From Bacteroidales bacterium UBA3824 (GTDB lineage: Bacteria; Bacteroidota; Bacteroidia; Bacteroidales; UBA3824), in assembly GCA_002393195.1 (NCBI GenBank), contig DGIK01000091.1:1-64000 (forward strand): a DNA stretch of 64,000 bases. The letters are read 5' to 3'. Under the pieces are notes generated by a model, which was not told where the DNA came from, searched no databases, and saw only the letters and a list, made by a program, of their open reading frames with translations. Each line of letters begins with the position of its first letter. Position 1 is the first letter of the stretch. Shown piece by piece: positions 56,102 to 64,000 of this stretch. A program made the translations under genes and the position numbers.

Positions 56102-58485
56102 GCAATTTGATAGAACATCTTCAAGTCCGCAACGAGGACGTAACATTGTGTTTCACTTGCCCAAATTATGGCAAACGTATAAGAGAATGTGCCGACAATC
56201 TGTTGATAGACAGCCAACAGCCCGACACTTTGCTCCGCAAGCGTTCTTTTTATGGGCAGGTGTCGGAAAGTGTGCAGATTCGCAAAGGTGCTTCGTTTGC
56301 CGACGACAACGACGGTTGGGTTTTAGGAGATGGCATCACCGATTGGGACGCTTTTTTCTTTGAAAACACCGACTATCCGCTCCACGCCAATATTAACAGC
56401 CCAAGCATCAGATTGTTGCGCCTTACCATCGGCAAGGAACAAAATCAACACGTTGCAGCGGAAGATTCGATTATTTTTGGAACTGTCAATTTCAAAAACC
56501 AAGTGGGGCGCACCGACATCAGGCTTGTTTACGAAAAAAACGGACGAGAAGAAACACTTGCCTTTACCACCGAGGTTTTGAGTTACAAGATGGACTACCG
56601 CACCGATATGCGCAACGTAATCCGCGACATTGAGGAGGAATTTGCGATGTTGAGTTATTCGTTCCTAAAACAAACATACTTGACATTCCGCACCTCCAAC
56701 CACGAATCGCCCGATTTGATATGGTGGCAGATATTCCGCGATTGTTTTGATAAAATCACTGATGCGGCACGTCAGATTATCAACAATCCCAAACGCCGCC
56801 TGCAAACCACCGTCCGCTACGAACGCGCAGAGCGTATGCCCTATATGCCGGCAGATTTGGAAAACGAATACGAGGAGTTTAAAGACAATCCGTCGCATCT
56901 CTACCGTATGGAGGAGATGTTCCTGAGCAAAGACACGGTAGAAAACCGTTTTCTTAAATATGCCTTGCGAAATATTTATGACAGATTTAAGCGAGTGCAT
57001 CAAAATGTGCGTAAAATTTTGAAAGCCGACAATATCGACCTCCTCAATCAGATAAGCACAATGAACGACAGCCTTTACGCCCTCAACAACGACCCTTTTT
57101 TCCGTGGCATTGGCACGTTCAAGGGCTTTACGCAGGATTCGTTGGTGATGAAACAGGCTGCGGGCTACCGCGACGTTTACGAATATTGGATTATCCTTCA
57201 ATGCGGCTACGACTTGCAGGAAGGCGTAATGCAACTCGAAGTCAAGGATATTTCGGAACTTTATGAAATATGGTGTTTTATAAAGGTGAAAAACATTGTT
57301 CAGCATATTTTGCGAGGCAAGGCGGCAATGAAATCCAAGGGCAGCAAAACAGAAGGAGATTTTGTGAAAACACTTTTGCAAGGCAGCAAGTCGGAAATTA
57401 CATTTTTTGACAACAGCCGTCCCGAACTGCAAATGGTTTCGCTGATGTACAACGCCACCACCGACGACGAGGAGCACCTTCACGACGAATCGCCCGCAAG
57501 CCCTAACACCGACATTGCCGACACTACTTCAAAAACTACCGAACAGCGTCCCGACATTGTTTTGCGACTTTGCAAAACCGAAGGCGGCATACAATATACA
57601 TATCTTTTTGATGCCAAATACCGTCTTCGCGATACCACAATTCCACCTTCTAATGGTGTTGAAGTGCCGCCCGTGGATGCCATCAACCAAATGCACCGTT
57701 ACCGCGACGCCATTTATTACAACAAATCCAACGACGAAAAACTAAAACGCGAAGTAATTGGCGGTTATGTCCTTTATCCGGGCAACCTGTCGAAACAACA
57801 ATTTCAAGGCTCGTACTATCAACGCAGCGTTGACGAAGTAAATATTGGTGCATTTCCGCTGAAACCCGGCGGACATTGGTATTCACTATACAATCAAGAC
57901 GGTGATTATAACGATTTGCTCCTCGACCCCGCATCATCAGAAGATGTGCTTTACAATCAGATTAAGCAATGGTTGGAAGATGGCAATGCCGATGAAACTC
58001 TATTACAAACCTCAATTCCGCAAAAGGGATTGGAATATAGTGACGAGCCTGTAATTAAAGGTTCGTATTTTCTTTCAAGTATTGACCCTCGGGTTAATAC
58101 TGACTCTCAACTTATTATCAATGGTCAGGCAAACGAATTTATTTCGGGATACAATACTCTTCTTTCAGGTATCAACTTTCAAAAAATCAAATATTTCGCA
58201 CCAGTTGCCAATCACGAAGTAAAAGGCTTTTACCGTGTGGAATCCGTTAAAATCGTTGATATGAAAGAGATGTTGCAATCCCAACTCGCCGCGTTGCCCA
58301 AATCAGGCAAAGAACCTCAGTATAAAGGATTTGACAAGCCCATCCGCATTTGTTTAAAACTATCTGAATACAAACTTTTGCCCAATCCGTTTGTGTATGG
58401 TTTGGACCGCAATGCTGCGGTTGGTTTGGCATTAACAAGGGAACAGTTTAAGGATTATTGCAAAAATTCTATTTGCGCCGCTTAA
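56098..58485 (+). CDS. DUF2357 / PD-(D/E)XK nuclease subunit (McrC-like)
   Basis: A 795-residue protein, the probable nuclease partner of the McrB-like motor (genes overlap, ATGA). The N-terminal half resembles DUF2357 (YKMDYRTDMRNVIRDIEEEFAMLSYSFL). The nuclease site is RPDIVLRL ... YTYLFDAKYRLRD (Asp about 485, Asp-x-Lys about 505), giving a PD-(D/E)XK core. The last 200 residues, after VIGGYVLYPGN, look like an additional domain that may bind modified or specific DNA. McrC proper is about 350 residues, so this is the long DUF2357 type, also different from the LlaJI R2 family. Confidence 0.82.
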   Translation: MSNLIEHLQVRNEDVTLCFTCPNYGKRIRECADNLLIDSQQPDTLLRKRSFYGQVSESVQIRKGASFADDNDGWVLGDGITDWDAFFFENTDYPLHANINSPSIRLLRLTIGKEQNQHVAAEDSIIFGTVNFKNQVGRTDIRLVYEKNGREETLAFTTEVLSYKMDYRTDMRNVIRDIEEEFAMLSYSFLKQTYLTFRTSNHESPDLIWWQIFRDCFDKITDAARQIINNPKRRLQTTVRYERAERMPYMPADLENEYEEFKDNPSHLYRMEEMFLSKDTVENRFLKYALRNIYDRFKRVHQNVRKILKADNIDLLNQISTMNDSLYALNNDPFFRGIGTFKGFTQDSLVMKQAAGYRDVYEYWIILQCGYDLQEGVMQLEVKDISELYEIWCFIKVKNIVQHILRGKAAMKSKGSKTEGDFVKTLLQGSKSEITFFDNSRPELQMVSLMYNATTDDEEHLHDESPASPNTDIADTTSKTTEQRPDIVLRLCKTEGGIQYTYLFDAKYRLRDTTIPPSNGVEVPPVDAINQMHRYRDAIYYNKSNDEKLKREVIGGYVLYPGNLSKQQFQGSYYQRSVDEVNIGAFPLKPGGHWYSLYNQDGDYNDLLLDPASSEDVLYNQIKQWLEDGNADETLLQTSIPQKGLEYSDEPVIKGSYFLSSIDPRVNTDSQLIINGQANEFISGYNTLLSGINFQKIKYFAPVANHEVKGFYRVESVKIVDMKEMLQSQLAALPKSGKEPQYKGFDKPIRICLKLSEYKLLPNPFVYGLDRNAAVGLALTREQFKDYCKNSICAA

Positions 58486-58503
58486 TTTTTATTATTACCT
58501 TTG
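58472..58503 (+). promoter_or_regulatory. Bacteroidota-type promoter for truB
   Basis: TTTG at 58472-58475, 20 bases, TACCTTTG at 58496-58503. It overlaps the last codons of the DUF2357 gene, so the restriction island ends right at the truB promoter. Confidence 0.75.
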
Positions 58504-58529
58504 TCGCCTAAAAAAACTCATAACGCAAT

Positions 58530-59273
58530 ATGAATCAACCATTATCACCCACCGCCCAAAACCCGCAGGACGACCCTTACGTTCTTGGTCAAGTAATTGT
58601 ACTCGACAAGCCGTTGAAGTGGACGTCGTTTGACATTGTTAATAAGGTGCGCTACCTTCTGCGCCATTACCGCCGACTTAGGAAGGTGAAGGTGGGACAC
58701 GCCGGCACGCTCGACCCTTTGGCTACGGGCATCCTCATTGTATGCACGGGACGAAAGACCAAGGAAATCACCACCTACCAAGACCACGACAAGGAATACG
58801 TGGCTACAATAAGATTGGGTGTTACGACGCCGAGTTTTGACCTCGAGACCGAACCTTGCAACCATATTGACGCATCGCATATTACACGCGATGACGTAGA
58901 GCAATGCTTGAAGACATTCATTGGCTATCAACAGCAATATCCGCCGGTGTATTCCGCCAAAAAAATCAACGGCGAACGCGCTTTTGTGGCGGCGCACGAG
59001 GGCAGGGGAGACGAGGTGAAGATGCGCCCGACAATGATTGAGATTTTTGCAATCGAAATACTCGATTGGAACGACGACACCAAGGAGTTCAAGGCGCGTG
59101 TGCATTGCAGCAAAGGCACTTACATCCGCTCCCTTGCCAACGACATCGGCGCAAAACTCGGTGTGGGCGGCTACCTCGCGGGGCTGCGTAGGACACGTAT
59201 TGGGGCTGTAACGTTAAAAAATGCTATTTCCATCGAAGATTTTGAGGAAAAATTGCGGCAGTCTCAGGATTAA
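58530..59273 (+). CDS. truB: tRNA pseudouridine-55 synthase
   Basis: A 247-residue enzyme modifying U55 of tRNAs. It has LDKPLKWTSFDIVNKVR, the catalytic loop VGHAGTLDPLATGILIVCTG, QQQYPPVYSAKKINGERA and the C-terminal GGYLAGLRRTRIGAV. The first 17 residues are a Pro/Gln-rich extension typical of Bacteroidota. It is followed by queA, another tRNA-modification gene, after 65 bases. Confidence 0.96.
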   Translation: MNQPLSPTAQNPQDDPYVLGQVIVLDKPLKWTSFDIVNKVRYLLRHYRRLRKVKVGHAGTLDPLATGILIVCTGRKTKEITTYQDHDKEYVATIRLGVTTPSFDLETEPCNHIDASHITRDDVEQCLKTFIGYQQQYPPVYSAKKINGERAFVAAHEGRGDEVKMRPTMIEIFAIEILDWNDDTKEFKARVHCSKGTYIRSLANDIGAKLGVGGYLAGLRRTRIGAVTLKNAISIEDFEEKLRQSQD

Positions 59274-59338
59274 TTTTTAACTTTGCAGTTGCAGAGAAAA
59301 TGTTTTTACGTGTAAAATACTATATTATAACAAGTTAG

Positions 59339-60388
59339 ATGAAATTATCTAAGTTTAAATTCGACCTGCCTGAAAAGCTCATCGCGCAGTATCCCGCCGA
59401 AAACCGCGAGAGTTCAAAACTTATGGTGCTCGACCGCAAGGCGCATACCATAGAGCATAAGGTGTTTTCGGATTTGTGGCAGTTTATGGGCGACGGCGAT
59501 GTGATGGTGTTCAACAACACTAAGGTGATTCCTGCCCGCCTGTATGGCAACAAGGAGAAGACCGGCGCAAAGATTGAGGTTTTTCTCCTCCGCGAACTCA
59601 ATAAGGAGATGCGTTTTTGGGACGTGCTCGTGGACCCCGCCCGCAAAATCCGCATCGGCAACAAGCTCTATTTTGGCGACGACGACAGCCTCGTTGCCGA
59701 AGTCATTGACAATACCACGTCGCGTGGCAGGACGCTGAGATTCCTTTTTGATGGCAAGTACGAGGAGTTTAAGAGCATCCTCTACGGTCTTGGCGAAACT
59801 CCGCTCCCAAAGTACATCCACCGTCCGGTGGAGCCGATGGACCAGGATCGTTACCAGACTATCTACGCCAAGTATGAGGGCGCGGTAGCCGGCCCTGCAG
59901 CAGGTTTCCATTTCAACAAGAACCTCCTCAAACGCCTCGAAATCGTTGGCGTACAGTTTGCTGAGATTACATTGCACATGGGGCTCGGACACTTGCGCAG
60001 CGTGGATGTGGAGGATTTGACCAAGCACAAGATGGATTCGGAGCAGATTTTCATCGACGAGCATTGCGCCGAACTTGTCAACAACGCCAAGGCGGCTGAA
60101 AAACGTGTCTGCGCTGTTGGTATCACGTCGCTCAGGACACTCGAAAGTTCTGTGTCCACCAACGGAATGTTGAAGCCCTTTGATGGCTGGACTAATAAGT
60201 TCATATTCCCGCCCTACGAATTTAGCGTGCCAAACACGTTGATTACCAACTTCCATCAGCCTTATTCTACGATGCTGATGTCGGCAGCTGCATTTGCGGG
60301 ATTCGATTTCCTGATGGAGGCATACGACGAGGCCATAAAGAAGAAGTATATGTTTGGCGATTACGGCGACGCTATGCTGATACTTTAA
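59339..60388 (+). CDS. queA: S-adenosylmethionine:tRNA ribosyltransferase-isomerase
   Basis: A 349-residue enzyme of queuosine synthesis. It has [29 protein letters not shown] at the start, [23 protein letters not shown] and [23 protein letters not shown]. All family blocks are present at full length. It is probably cotranscribed with truB. Confidence 0.96.
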   Translation: MKLSKFKFDLPEKLIAQYPAENRESSKLMVLDRKAHTIEHKVFSDLWQFMGDGDVMVFNNTKVIPARLYGNKEKTGAKIEVFLLRELNKEMRFWDVLVDPARKIRIGNKLYFGDDDSLVAEVIDNTTSRGRTLRFLFDGKYEEFKSILYGLGETPLPKYIHRPVEPMDQDRYQTIYAKYEGAVAGPAAGFHFNKNLLKRLEIVGVQFAEITLHMGLGHLRSVDVEDLTKHKMDSEQIFIDEHCAELVNNAKAAEKRVCAVGITSLRTLESSVSTNGMLKPFDGWTNKFIFPPYEFSVPNTLITNFHQPYSTMLMSAAAFAGFDFLMEAYDEAIKKKYMFGDYGDAMLIL

Positions 60389-60477
60389 TGAATTGACAAT
60401 TGACAATGCACAATTGACAGTTGACTTATGTCATAGATAATGGCATTGTCAATTGTCAATTGTTAATTATCAATTGG
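60389..60477. repeat. AT-rich short-word repeats (GACAATTGACAAT)
   Basis: AATTGACAATTGACAATGCACAATTGACAGTTGAC and, after a short gap, CATTGTCAATTGTCAATTGTTAATTATCAATTGG. The two halves are near inverse copies and could fold back on each other. Confidence 0.7.
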
Positions 60478-60597
60478 TTAGAACCAGCCGTCGGCAGAGT
60501 CCATAGCGAGTGTTGCGATAGTCTCTTCGAGGGAGATTGTCTCTTCCATCTCCGTGATGTGGTTCTCGATGAATTTTACGGTGTCGTTTGTGTTCAT
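60478..60597 (-). CDS. Candidate 39-residue small protein
   Basis: An ATG-started frame of 39 codons: MNTNDTVKFIENHITEMEET, then an acidic amphipathic stretch and the end MDSADGWF. It is not obviously a shadow of another gene, and the codon use looks like coding sequence (balanced, no rare stretches). No known family and no modifying enzymes are nearby. It resembles a small acidic leader or regulatory peptide. There is no clear promoter upstream (60598-60720). About 200 bases of AT-rich, gene-free sequence separate it from the next gene. Confidence 0.4.
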   Translation of the reverse strand: MNTNDTVKFIENHITEMEETISLEETIATLAMDSADGWF

Positions 60598-60803
60598 AAT
60601 GCGTAGGGTTTTAAGAAGTTTTTGTTTGTTTCATTTATTTAACACATAAAACCTTCATTACCCTATGAAAAAATCAACTATTTTAACCCAAAAAATTCAC
60701 TTTTTTTGCAAAACGCTATTTGTCAGCAGGTTTGGAGTATTGGAACGGTATTTGCTAAACACCATCAAAAGGCGTTGCCAAATAACCTAACATTGTAAAA
60801 GAA

Positions 60804-61286
60804 ATGAAACGTATTGTCATCATATTGATATTGCTTGCTGTCTGCGGCACATTGTCGGCGCAGACGCAGATACACTTGGCTTGGGACAACAATGGCGAGG
60901 TAATCACCGACGCCGTGGCTGAGAGCGATGGCACAGACCTTGTGCCGTTGGTGGATGCAAACGTATCTCGCAGCCTGCGCGAAAGTTACAAGCCGGTGAG
61001 CTTGGTATGCACTTTTACCGCCGATGAATTGAAGACGCTCGCCAAGGACGGCGTGGTAACATTTGAGGTGAAATGGTATTATTATATGAGCACTCGCCGC
61101 ACCTTTATGGGCACAAACTCCGTAGATGTTGATCCTAATAAGGCTGATAAGGATGGATTGGTGAAGATGGTTTGTTCCAAGACCAATCCGCGCCCGGGAT
61201 GGTGGGAGGTGCAAATCCGCAACAAGACCACCGATCAGCCCGTTACCTTTGCAAAAAAATCTACTTTCTCGATTTTGCTGAAATAA
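60804..61286 (+). CDS. Exported protein of unknown function
   Basis: A 160-residue protein with a signal peptide (residues 1-19, MKRIVIILILLAVCGTLSAQ) and a beta-rich body with tryptophans (VTFEVKWYYYMSTRRTF, RPGWWEVQIRNKTTDQPVTF). The pattern suggests a small periplasmic beta-sandwich, but no family is recognised. It has its own strong terminator behind it. Confidence 0.7.
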   Translation: MKRIVIILILLAVCGTLSAQTQIHLAWDNNGEVITDAVAESDGTDLVPLVDANVSRSLRESYKPVSLVCTFTADELKTLAKDGVVTFEVKWYYYMSTRRTFMGTNSVDVDPNKADKDGLVKMVCSKTNPRPGWWEVQIRNKTTDQPVTFAKKSTFSILLK

Positions 61287-61338
61287 AGACAAAAATTCCC
61301 GAAAATTCTTATTGAGATTTTCGGGAATTTTTGTCTTT
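61285..61338. terminator. Very long bidirectional terminator hairpin
   Basis: A perfect 22-bp stem (AAAGACAAAAATTCCCGAAAAT with its complement at 61317-61338) around a 10-base loop. It serves the exported-protein gene and the convergent DUF3078 gene. Confidence 0.85.
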
Positions 61339-61343
61339 ATAGA

Positions 61344-61369
61344 ATTGGCGGGCGAGCCGCCCGCACTCC
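61344..61369. repeat. GC-rich REP-like hairpin, family 2, copy 2 (inverted)
   Basis: ATTGGCGGGCGAGCCGCCCGCACTCC is the reverse complement of the element at 28784-28809 with one change. It lies just after a terminator, as does the other copy next to a terminator. Confidence 0.7.
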
Positions 61370-61377
61370 AAAATTAA

Positions 61378-62361
61378 TTAGAATTTGAATGTCAATCCTA
61401 CGCCGATGACGTCTTTGAACTGCACGAGCGAGTTGTGCTGTATGTCGTCCTTGTCGGCGATGGCGATGTCTTCGTCGTAAATCAATTCAGATACGAAGCT
61501 GAACGCCAGCCACTTGTTGATTTGGAAGGTGAGGATGAGGTTCCAGTCGATGTCCACCTCGTTTAATGGACCGCCGTCTTTGTAGTTTTGGAAGAGGGTG
61601 ATGTTGGTATTGAGGCTTGCCTGCTTTGTGATGTTGAATGCGGCGTTGCCTTTCATATACCAACCAATCTCGGAACGTACATTGTCGCCGTTCTCCACAC
61701 CAAATGCGCCAGCCTTGGCGAGTTCGTCGTTGAGCACTACGGTTGTCTTGCCGCAGAGGGGCGAGAGGTAGAGCGAGAAGTGCTCGTTGGGTTGGAAGTC
61801 AAAACCGAGTGTGTAGGTCAGGTACAGCGGCGACCAGCAGCTCGAATTTCTTGTGCGGTAGATGCTTTCTGGTGTGCCTTCTTCTGCGTCCGCCTTGTAA
61901 TTGTTGTTGTAAGTCCAACCCTTAGCCCATTGCGACTTGTAGTCGAAGATGGCGGAATAGTACCATTTTTTGCTGAGTGCGTAGCCGTATTTGGACGAGA
62001 ATTGGAATTTGTCGTCGGTCTTGCGGAACTCATCGTTTTCGTCGATGAGGCGGAGTGCGCCGTATTGGCACAGCACTGAGTTTTGCCAGGAGTGGCGGTC
62101 TTTGGCGTAGTTGGCGTTGAGGTTGCCGAGGATGTTGACGCCAATCTGTTGGTCGCCGCCTGCTGCCCAGTTTTTGAGGGAGGTCTGCGATGCGGTCAGG
62201 GACAGCATACCGTCAAATTTCCAGGGCTTTGCGCTGTCGGTGGCTACGGTTTCTTTGGATTTTTTGGCGAGGCCTGCCACTTCTTTGGCTACGGCGTCGG
62301 TCTGTGCGCTTGCCGTGAGCGAGGCGGCAATGAGCGCAAATGTCAAGATTATGTTTTTCAT
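61378..62361 (-). CDS. DUF3078 outer-membrane-type protein
   Basis: A 327-residue exported protein with a signal peptide (residues 1-19) and the DUF3078 pattern: KPWKFDGMLSLTASQTSLKNWAAGGDQQIGVN and many aromatic beta strands (DFQPNEHFSLYLSPLCGK). It ends in GVGLTFKF, a terminal Phe as in beta-barrel outer-membrane proteins. Function unknown, probably structural or transport in the outer membrane. Confidence 0.85.
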   Translation of the reverse strand: MKNIILTFALIAASLTASAQTDAVAKEVAGLAKKSKETVATDSAKPWKFDGMLSLTASQTSLKNWAAGGDQQIGVNILGNLNANYAKDRHSWQNSVLCQYGALRLIDENDEFRKTDDKFQFSSKYGYALSKKWYYSAIFDYKSQWAKGWTYNNNYKADAEEGTPESIYRTRNSSCWSPLYLTYTLGFDFQPNEHFSLYLSPLCGKTTVVLNDELAKAGAFGVENGDNVRSEIGWYMKGNAAFNITKQASLNTNITLFQNYKDGGPLNEVDIDWNLILTFQINKWLAFSFVSELIYDEDIAIADKDDIQHNSLVQFKDVIGVGLTFKF

Positions 62362-62389
62362 TGTATAATTGTTTAAAATAATGTGTCAA

Positions 62390-62929
62390 TTACAGGTGCT
62401 GCGCGTCGATGAACCTCGGATACTCTGGCAGCAGCGAGTGTGCAAAATATTTGTGGTATGTATCCCATTTGGAGCGGAAGTCTTTGAGTGCTTCTTCGTC
62501 GGGATGACGGCGCCATTCGGTCTGCAACGCCTTGATGTTGATGGAGTCGGCGGGCGTCTTGCCTTCCGCTTTCAGGAATGAGATGGCATTGTCAACGCTG
62601 GCAAATTTGAGCCGGTCATAATCTGCCTTGAAGAGCGGGAAGTAGAAGTCGAGAATCATTTTTTGACCTTCCAAGGCACGTTTTTCGCTTGTCGGGAAGT
62701 GTTTTGCCACTTGCAAGAAGTTGTAAGCTGTGAATATTGCGCTTTTGGGTACGCTGTCGGCTGTTGTCTTGCCTTCGGGAATTTCTTGGTCGATGATTTT
62801 GAAAGCTCTGTTTACCAACATTTTGGGTATGAAAAAGAATAGCGCGGCTATCAGCACCACCGCGTATATCGCCCATTTGAGCATTGACGGCGATTTGCGT
62901 TTTTTGACGTTGCTCTTGAAATAGACCAT
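62390..62929 (-). CDS. Membrane-anchored protein of unknown function
   Basis: A 179-residue protein with a basic N-terminus (KKRKSP), one membrane helix (WAIYAVVLIAALFFFIP, residues about 19-35) and a helical periplasmic part. No family recognised. The start at 62929 is the ATG nearest a plausible leader; a longer frame upstream is unlikely. It is 28 bases upstream of the DUF3078 gene on the same strand and may be cotranscribed. Confidence 0.65.
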   Translation of the reverse strand: MVYFKSNVKKRKSPSMLKWAIYAVVLIAALFFFIPKMLVNRAFKIIDQEIPEGKTTADSVPKSAIFTAYNFLQVAKHFPTSEKRALEGQKMILDFYFPLFKADYDRLKFASVDNAISFLKAEGKTPADSINIKALQTEWRRHPDEEALKDFRSKWDTYHKYFAHSLLPEYPRFIDAQHL

Positions 62930-63074
62930 AATCTTTATGATGAATAATTTGGAATGCAAAATTACTATTAAATGGCAAATTTTCAAACATTAACCCTCCA
63001 AACCTAACAATTATTTAACTTTGCGGCGTTGTATATTAATTTTATTGTAATTATGAAAAAAAACTGATAAAAAA

Positions 63075-63106
63075 TTTGGATTTTTTGAAAATGCGTTGTA
63101 ATTTTG
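63075..63106 (+). promoter_or_regulatory. Bacteroidota-type promoter for tRNA-fMet
   Basis: TTTG at 63075-63078, 20 bases, TAATTTTG at 63099-63106; the tRNA begins 49 bases later. Confidence 0.7.
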
Positions 63107-63155
63107 CATCGTCTTTTTAGGGAATCCTAATTGACATCTGAATTAGAACATACAC

Positions 63156-63228
<73 letters not shown>

Positions 63229-63240
63229 CTAAATATCGCA

Positions 63241-63277
63241 AACCGGTTCAAAATCATTTTTGAATCGGTTTTTTTGT
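63241..63277 (+). terminator. Intrinsic terminator after tRNA-fMet
   Basis: AACCGGTTCAAAA pairs with TTTTGAATCGGTT around a short loop, followed by TTTTT. Confidence 0.9.
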
Positions 63278-63299
63278 GTGCGTGCTATGTCGATTTCTT

Positions 63300-63330
63300 T
63301 TTGGCGGTGTGAAAAATATTAGTACCTTTG
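63300..63330 (+). promoter_or_regulatory. Bacteroidota-type promoter before the last gene
   Basis: TTTG at 63300-63303 and TACCTTTG at 63323-63330, 19 bases apart; the start codon is 39 bases downstream. Confidence 0.7.
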
Positions 63331-63369
63331 AACGATTTTTCGTAATGTTTTTTGTAATGGTGGCTATCA

Positions 63370-64000
63370 ATGCGCATACTTGACAGACTACTCGACACAT
63401 ACAATAGATTGCAGCTCAAGCTGTTTATGATACCTTTCCTGAATATTGACCGGGATAGGTTTTTGCGCCGGCAGATTGGCAGCTCCGATGCTCAGTGGGA
63501 TGAGGAGGCCATACGTCGCCGTTGCCGTCTTCATATTGTATTGTGTTGTATTGTGACGTCGCTTATTACGTTTATATGCACGATTCCTACCAACATTTGG
63601 ATTTCTATTCCGTTGATTGTGATTGACTTCGAGCAATTCCAGTTTTTTGTTTTTGTAATCCAGCAAGAACTCCTCTATCTGTATGGACACAAGGATTTGC
63701 GCGAGGATTCGCGGCGGATTGTGGGCGACAATGCGATGTTTTTGATTTGGCTTCAAAACGAAGTGATGCTCAGTGATGGCGATAGTATTAAGTCGAAAGT
63801 CAAGTCGGGAGTGGGTTTTGTGATTCGTAAGTCGATAACGTTGATTGTTGCTAAATCGCCGTTTAGAATGGTGGTTATCAGTGGATTGAGACAGTTTTTG
63901 AAGTGGTGCGGCGTGATTGCGACGCATCAATTGTTGGATGTCTCTGTTGATATGCTGGTGTGCATCGTGTGCGCGTTGATAGCGGCGTTGGTGTCGCTGT
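63370..64000 (+). CDS. Membrane protein, unknown function (incomplete at window end)
   Basis: An open frame of 210 codons running off the window: MRILDRLLDTYNRLQLKLFM, then a basic segment and hydrophobic helices (HIVLCCIVTSLITFICTIP, FFVFVIQQELLYLYG), DNAMFLIWLQNEVM, and a last helix starting near the window border (MLVCIVCALIAALVSL). A good promoter precedes it. No family is recognised. Because the 3' end is missing, length and topology are open. Confidence 0.65.
   Translation, partial: MRILDRLLDTYNRLQLKLFMIPFLNIDRDRFLRRQIGSSDAQWDEEAIRRRCRLHIVLCCIVTSLITFICTIPTNIWISIPLIVIDFEQFQFFVFVIQQELLYLYGHKDLREDSRRIVGDNAMFLIWLQNEVMLSDGDSIKSKVKSGVGFVIRKSITLIVAKSPFRMVVISGLRQFLKWCGVIATHQLLDVSVDMLVCIVCALIAALVSL

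Overview
The window is a 64 kb piece of a Bacteroidota chromosome, most likely an uncultured Bacteroidales species. The evidence is the recurring Bacteroidota promoter form (TTTG, about 20 bases, TAnnTTTG) in front of many genes, and lineage-typical families: DUF3098, DUF4249, DUF3078, a CCDC81-type HU/SPOR protein, TonB-dependent receptors and many short lipoproteins. Housekeeping genes are intact and at normal length, so the assembly looks sound. An initiator tRNA sits near the right end.

Left part (1-13 kb) is accessory. A truncated RCK_C-type transporter tail at 1-87 is repeated almost exactly at 2448-2534. Between the two lie a REP-associated tyrosine transposase with its own REP palindromes (one inside its reading frame), a candidate structured RNA, a lipoprotein and an EVE-domain protein. 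Then come an ECF sigma / membrane regulator / lipoprotein operon, two AlbA_2 (Schlafen-type) ATPase regulators with repeat-built linkers, AlaX, a uracil-DNA-glycosylase-like protein, a TcmP/DUF5131 pair, an HNH nuclease overlapping a methyltransferase-HIT fusion, and a relic of an AAA ATPase gene.

Centre (13-47 kb): GH5 mannanase-like lipoprotein, superoxide dismutase, MFS transporter, AAA/PD-(D/E)XK protein, greA-HIT-uppP, folA, panCD, galE and the HU/SPOR protein. A fatty-acid-synthase-like cluster follows (24.4-36.0 kb): two FAD oxidoreductases, PlsC-type acyltransferase, ketosynthase, ACP, two hotdog dehydratases and a thioesterase, with a TonB receptor and DUF4249 lipoprotein embedded. 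Next come yidD, ispD, a receptor-less CheR/CheR-like/CheB/GAF operon, an LRR protein, aroB, a TPR-SpoIIE phosphatase and yebC. Three copies of a long AT-rich inverted repeat with small GC hairpins at each end occur in this part; two of them directly follow the two FAD oxidoreductase genes.

Right part (47-64 kb): a Mur ligase, then a defence island (49.8-58.5 kb) of three modules, each introduced by a copy of the same promoter-leader repeat of roughly 100-118 bp. Module one is an internally deleted DUF1016 nuclease, module two an intact DUF1016 nuclease. Module three is a candidate ~300-nt structured RNA followed by an R-M operon with two C5-cytosine methyltransferases, a McrB-like AAA+ protein and a DUF2357/PD-(D/E)XK nuclease, an order like LlaJI/BsuMI. 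Base composition changes abruptly inside the mcrB-like gene, suggesting that methylases plus recognition domain were exchanged as one block. The window closes with truB, queA, a 39-codon ORF, envelope proteins, tRNA-fMet and an incomplete membrane protein.
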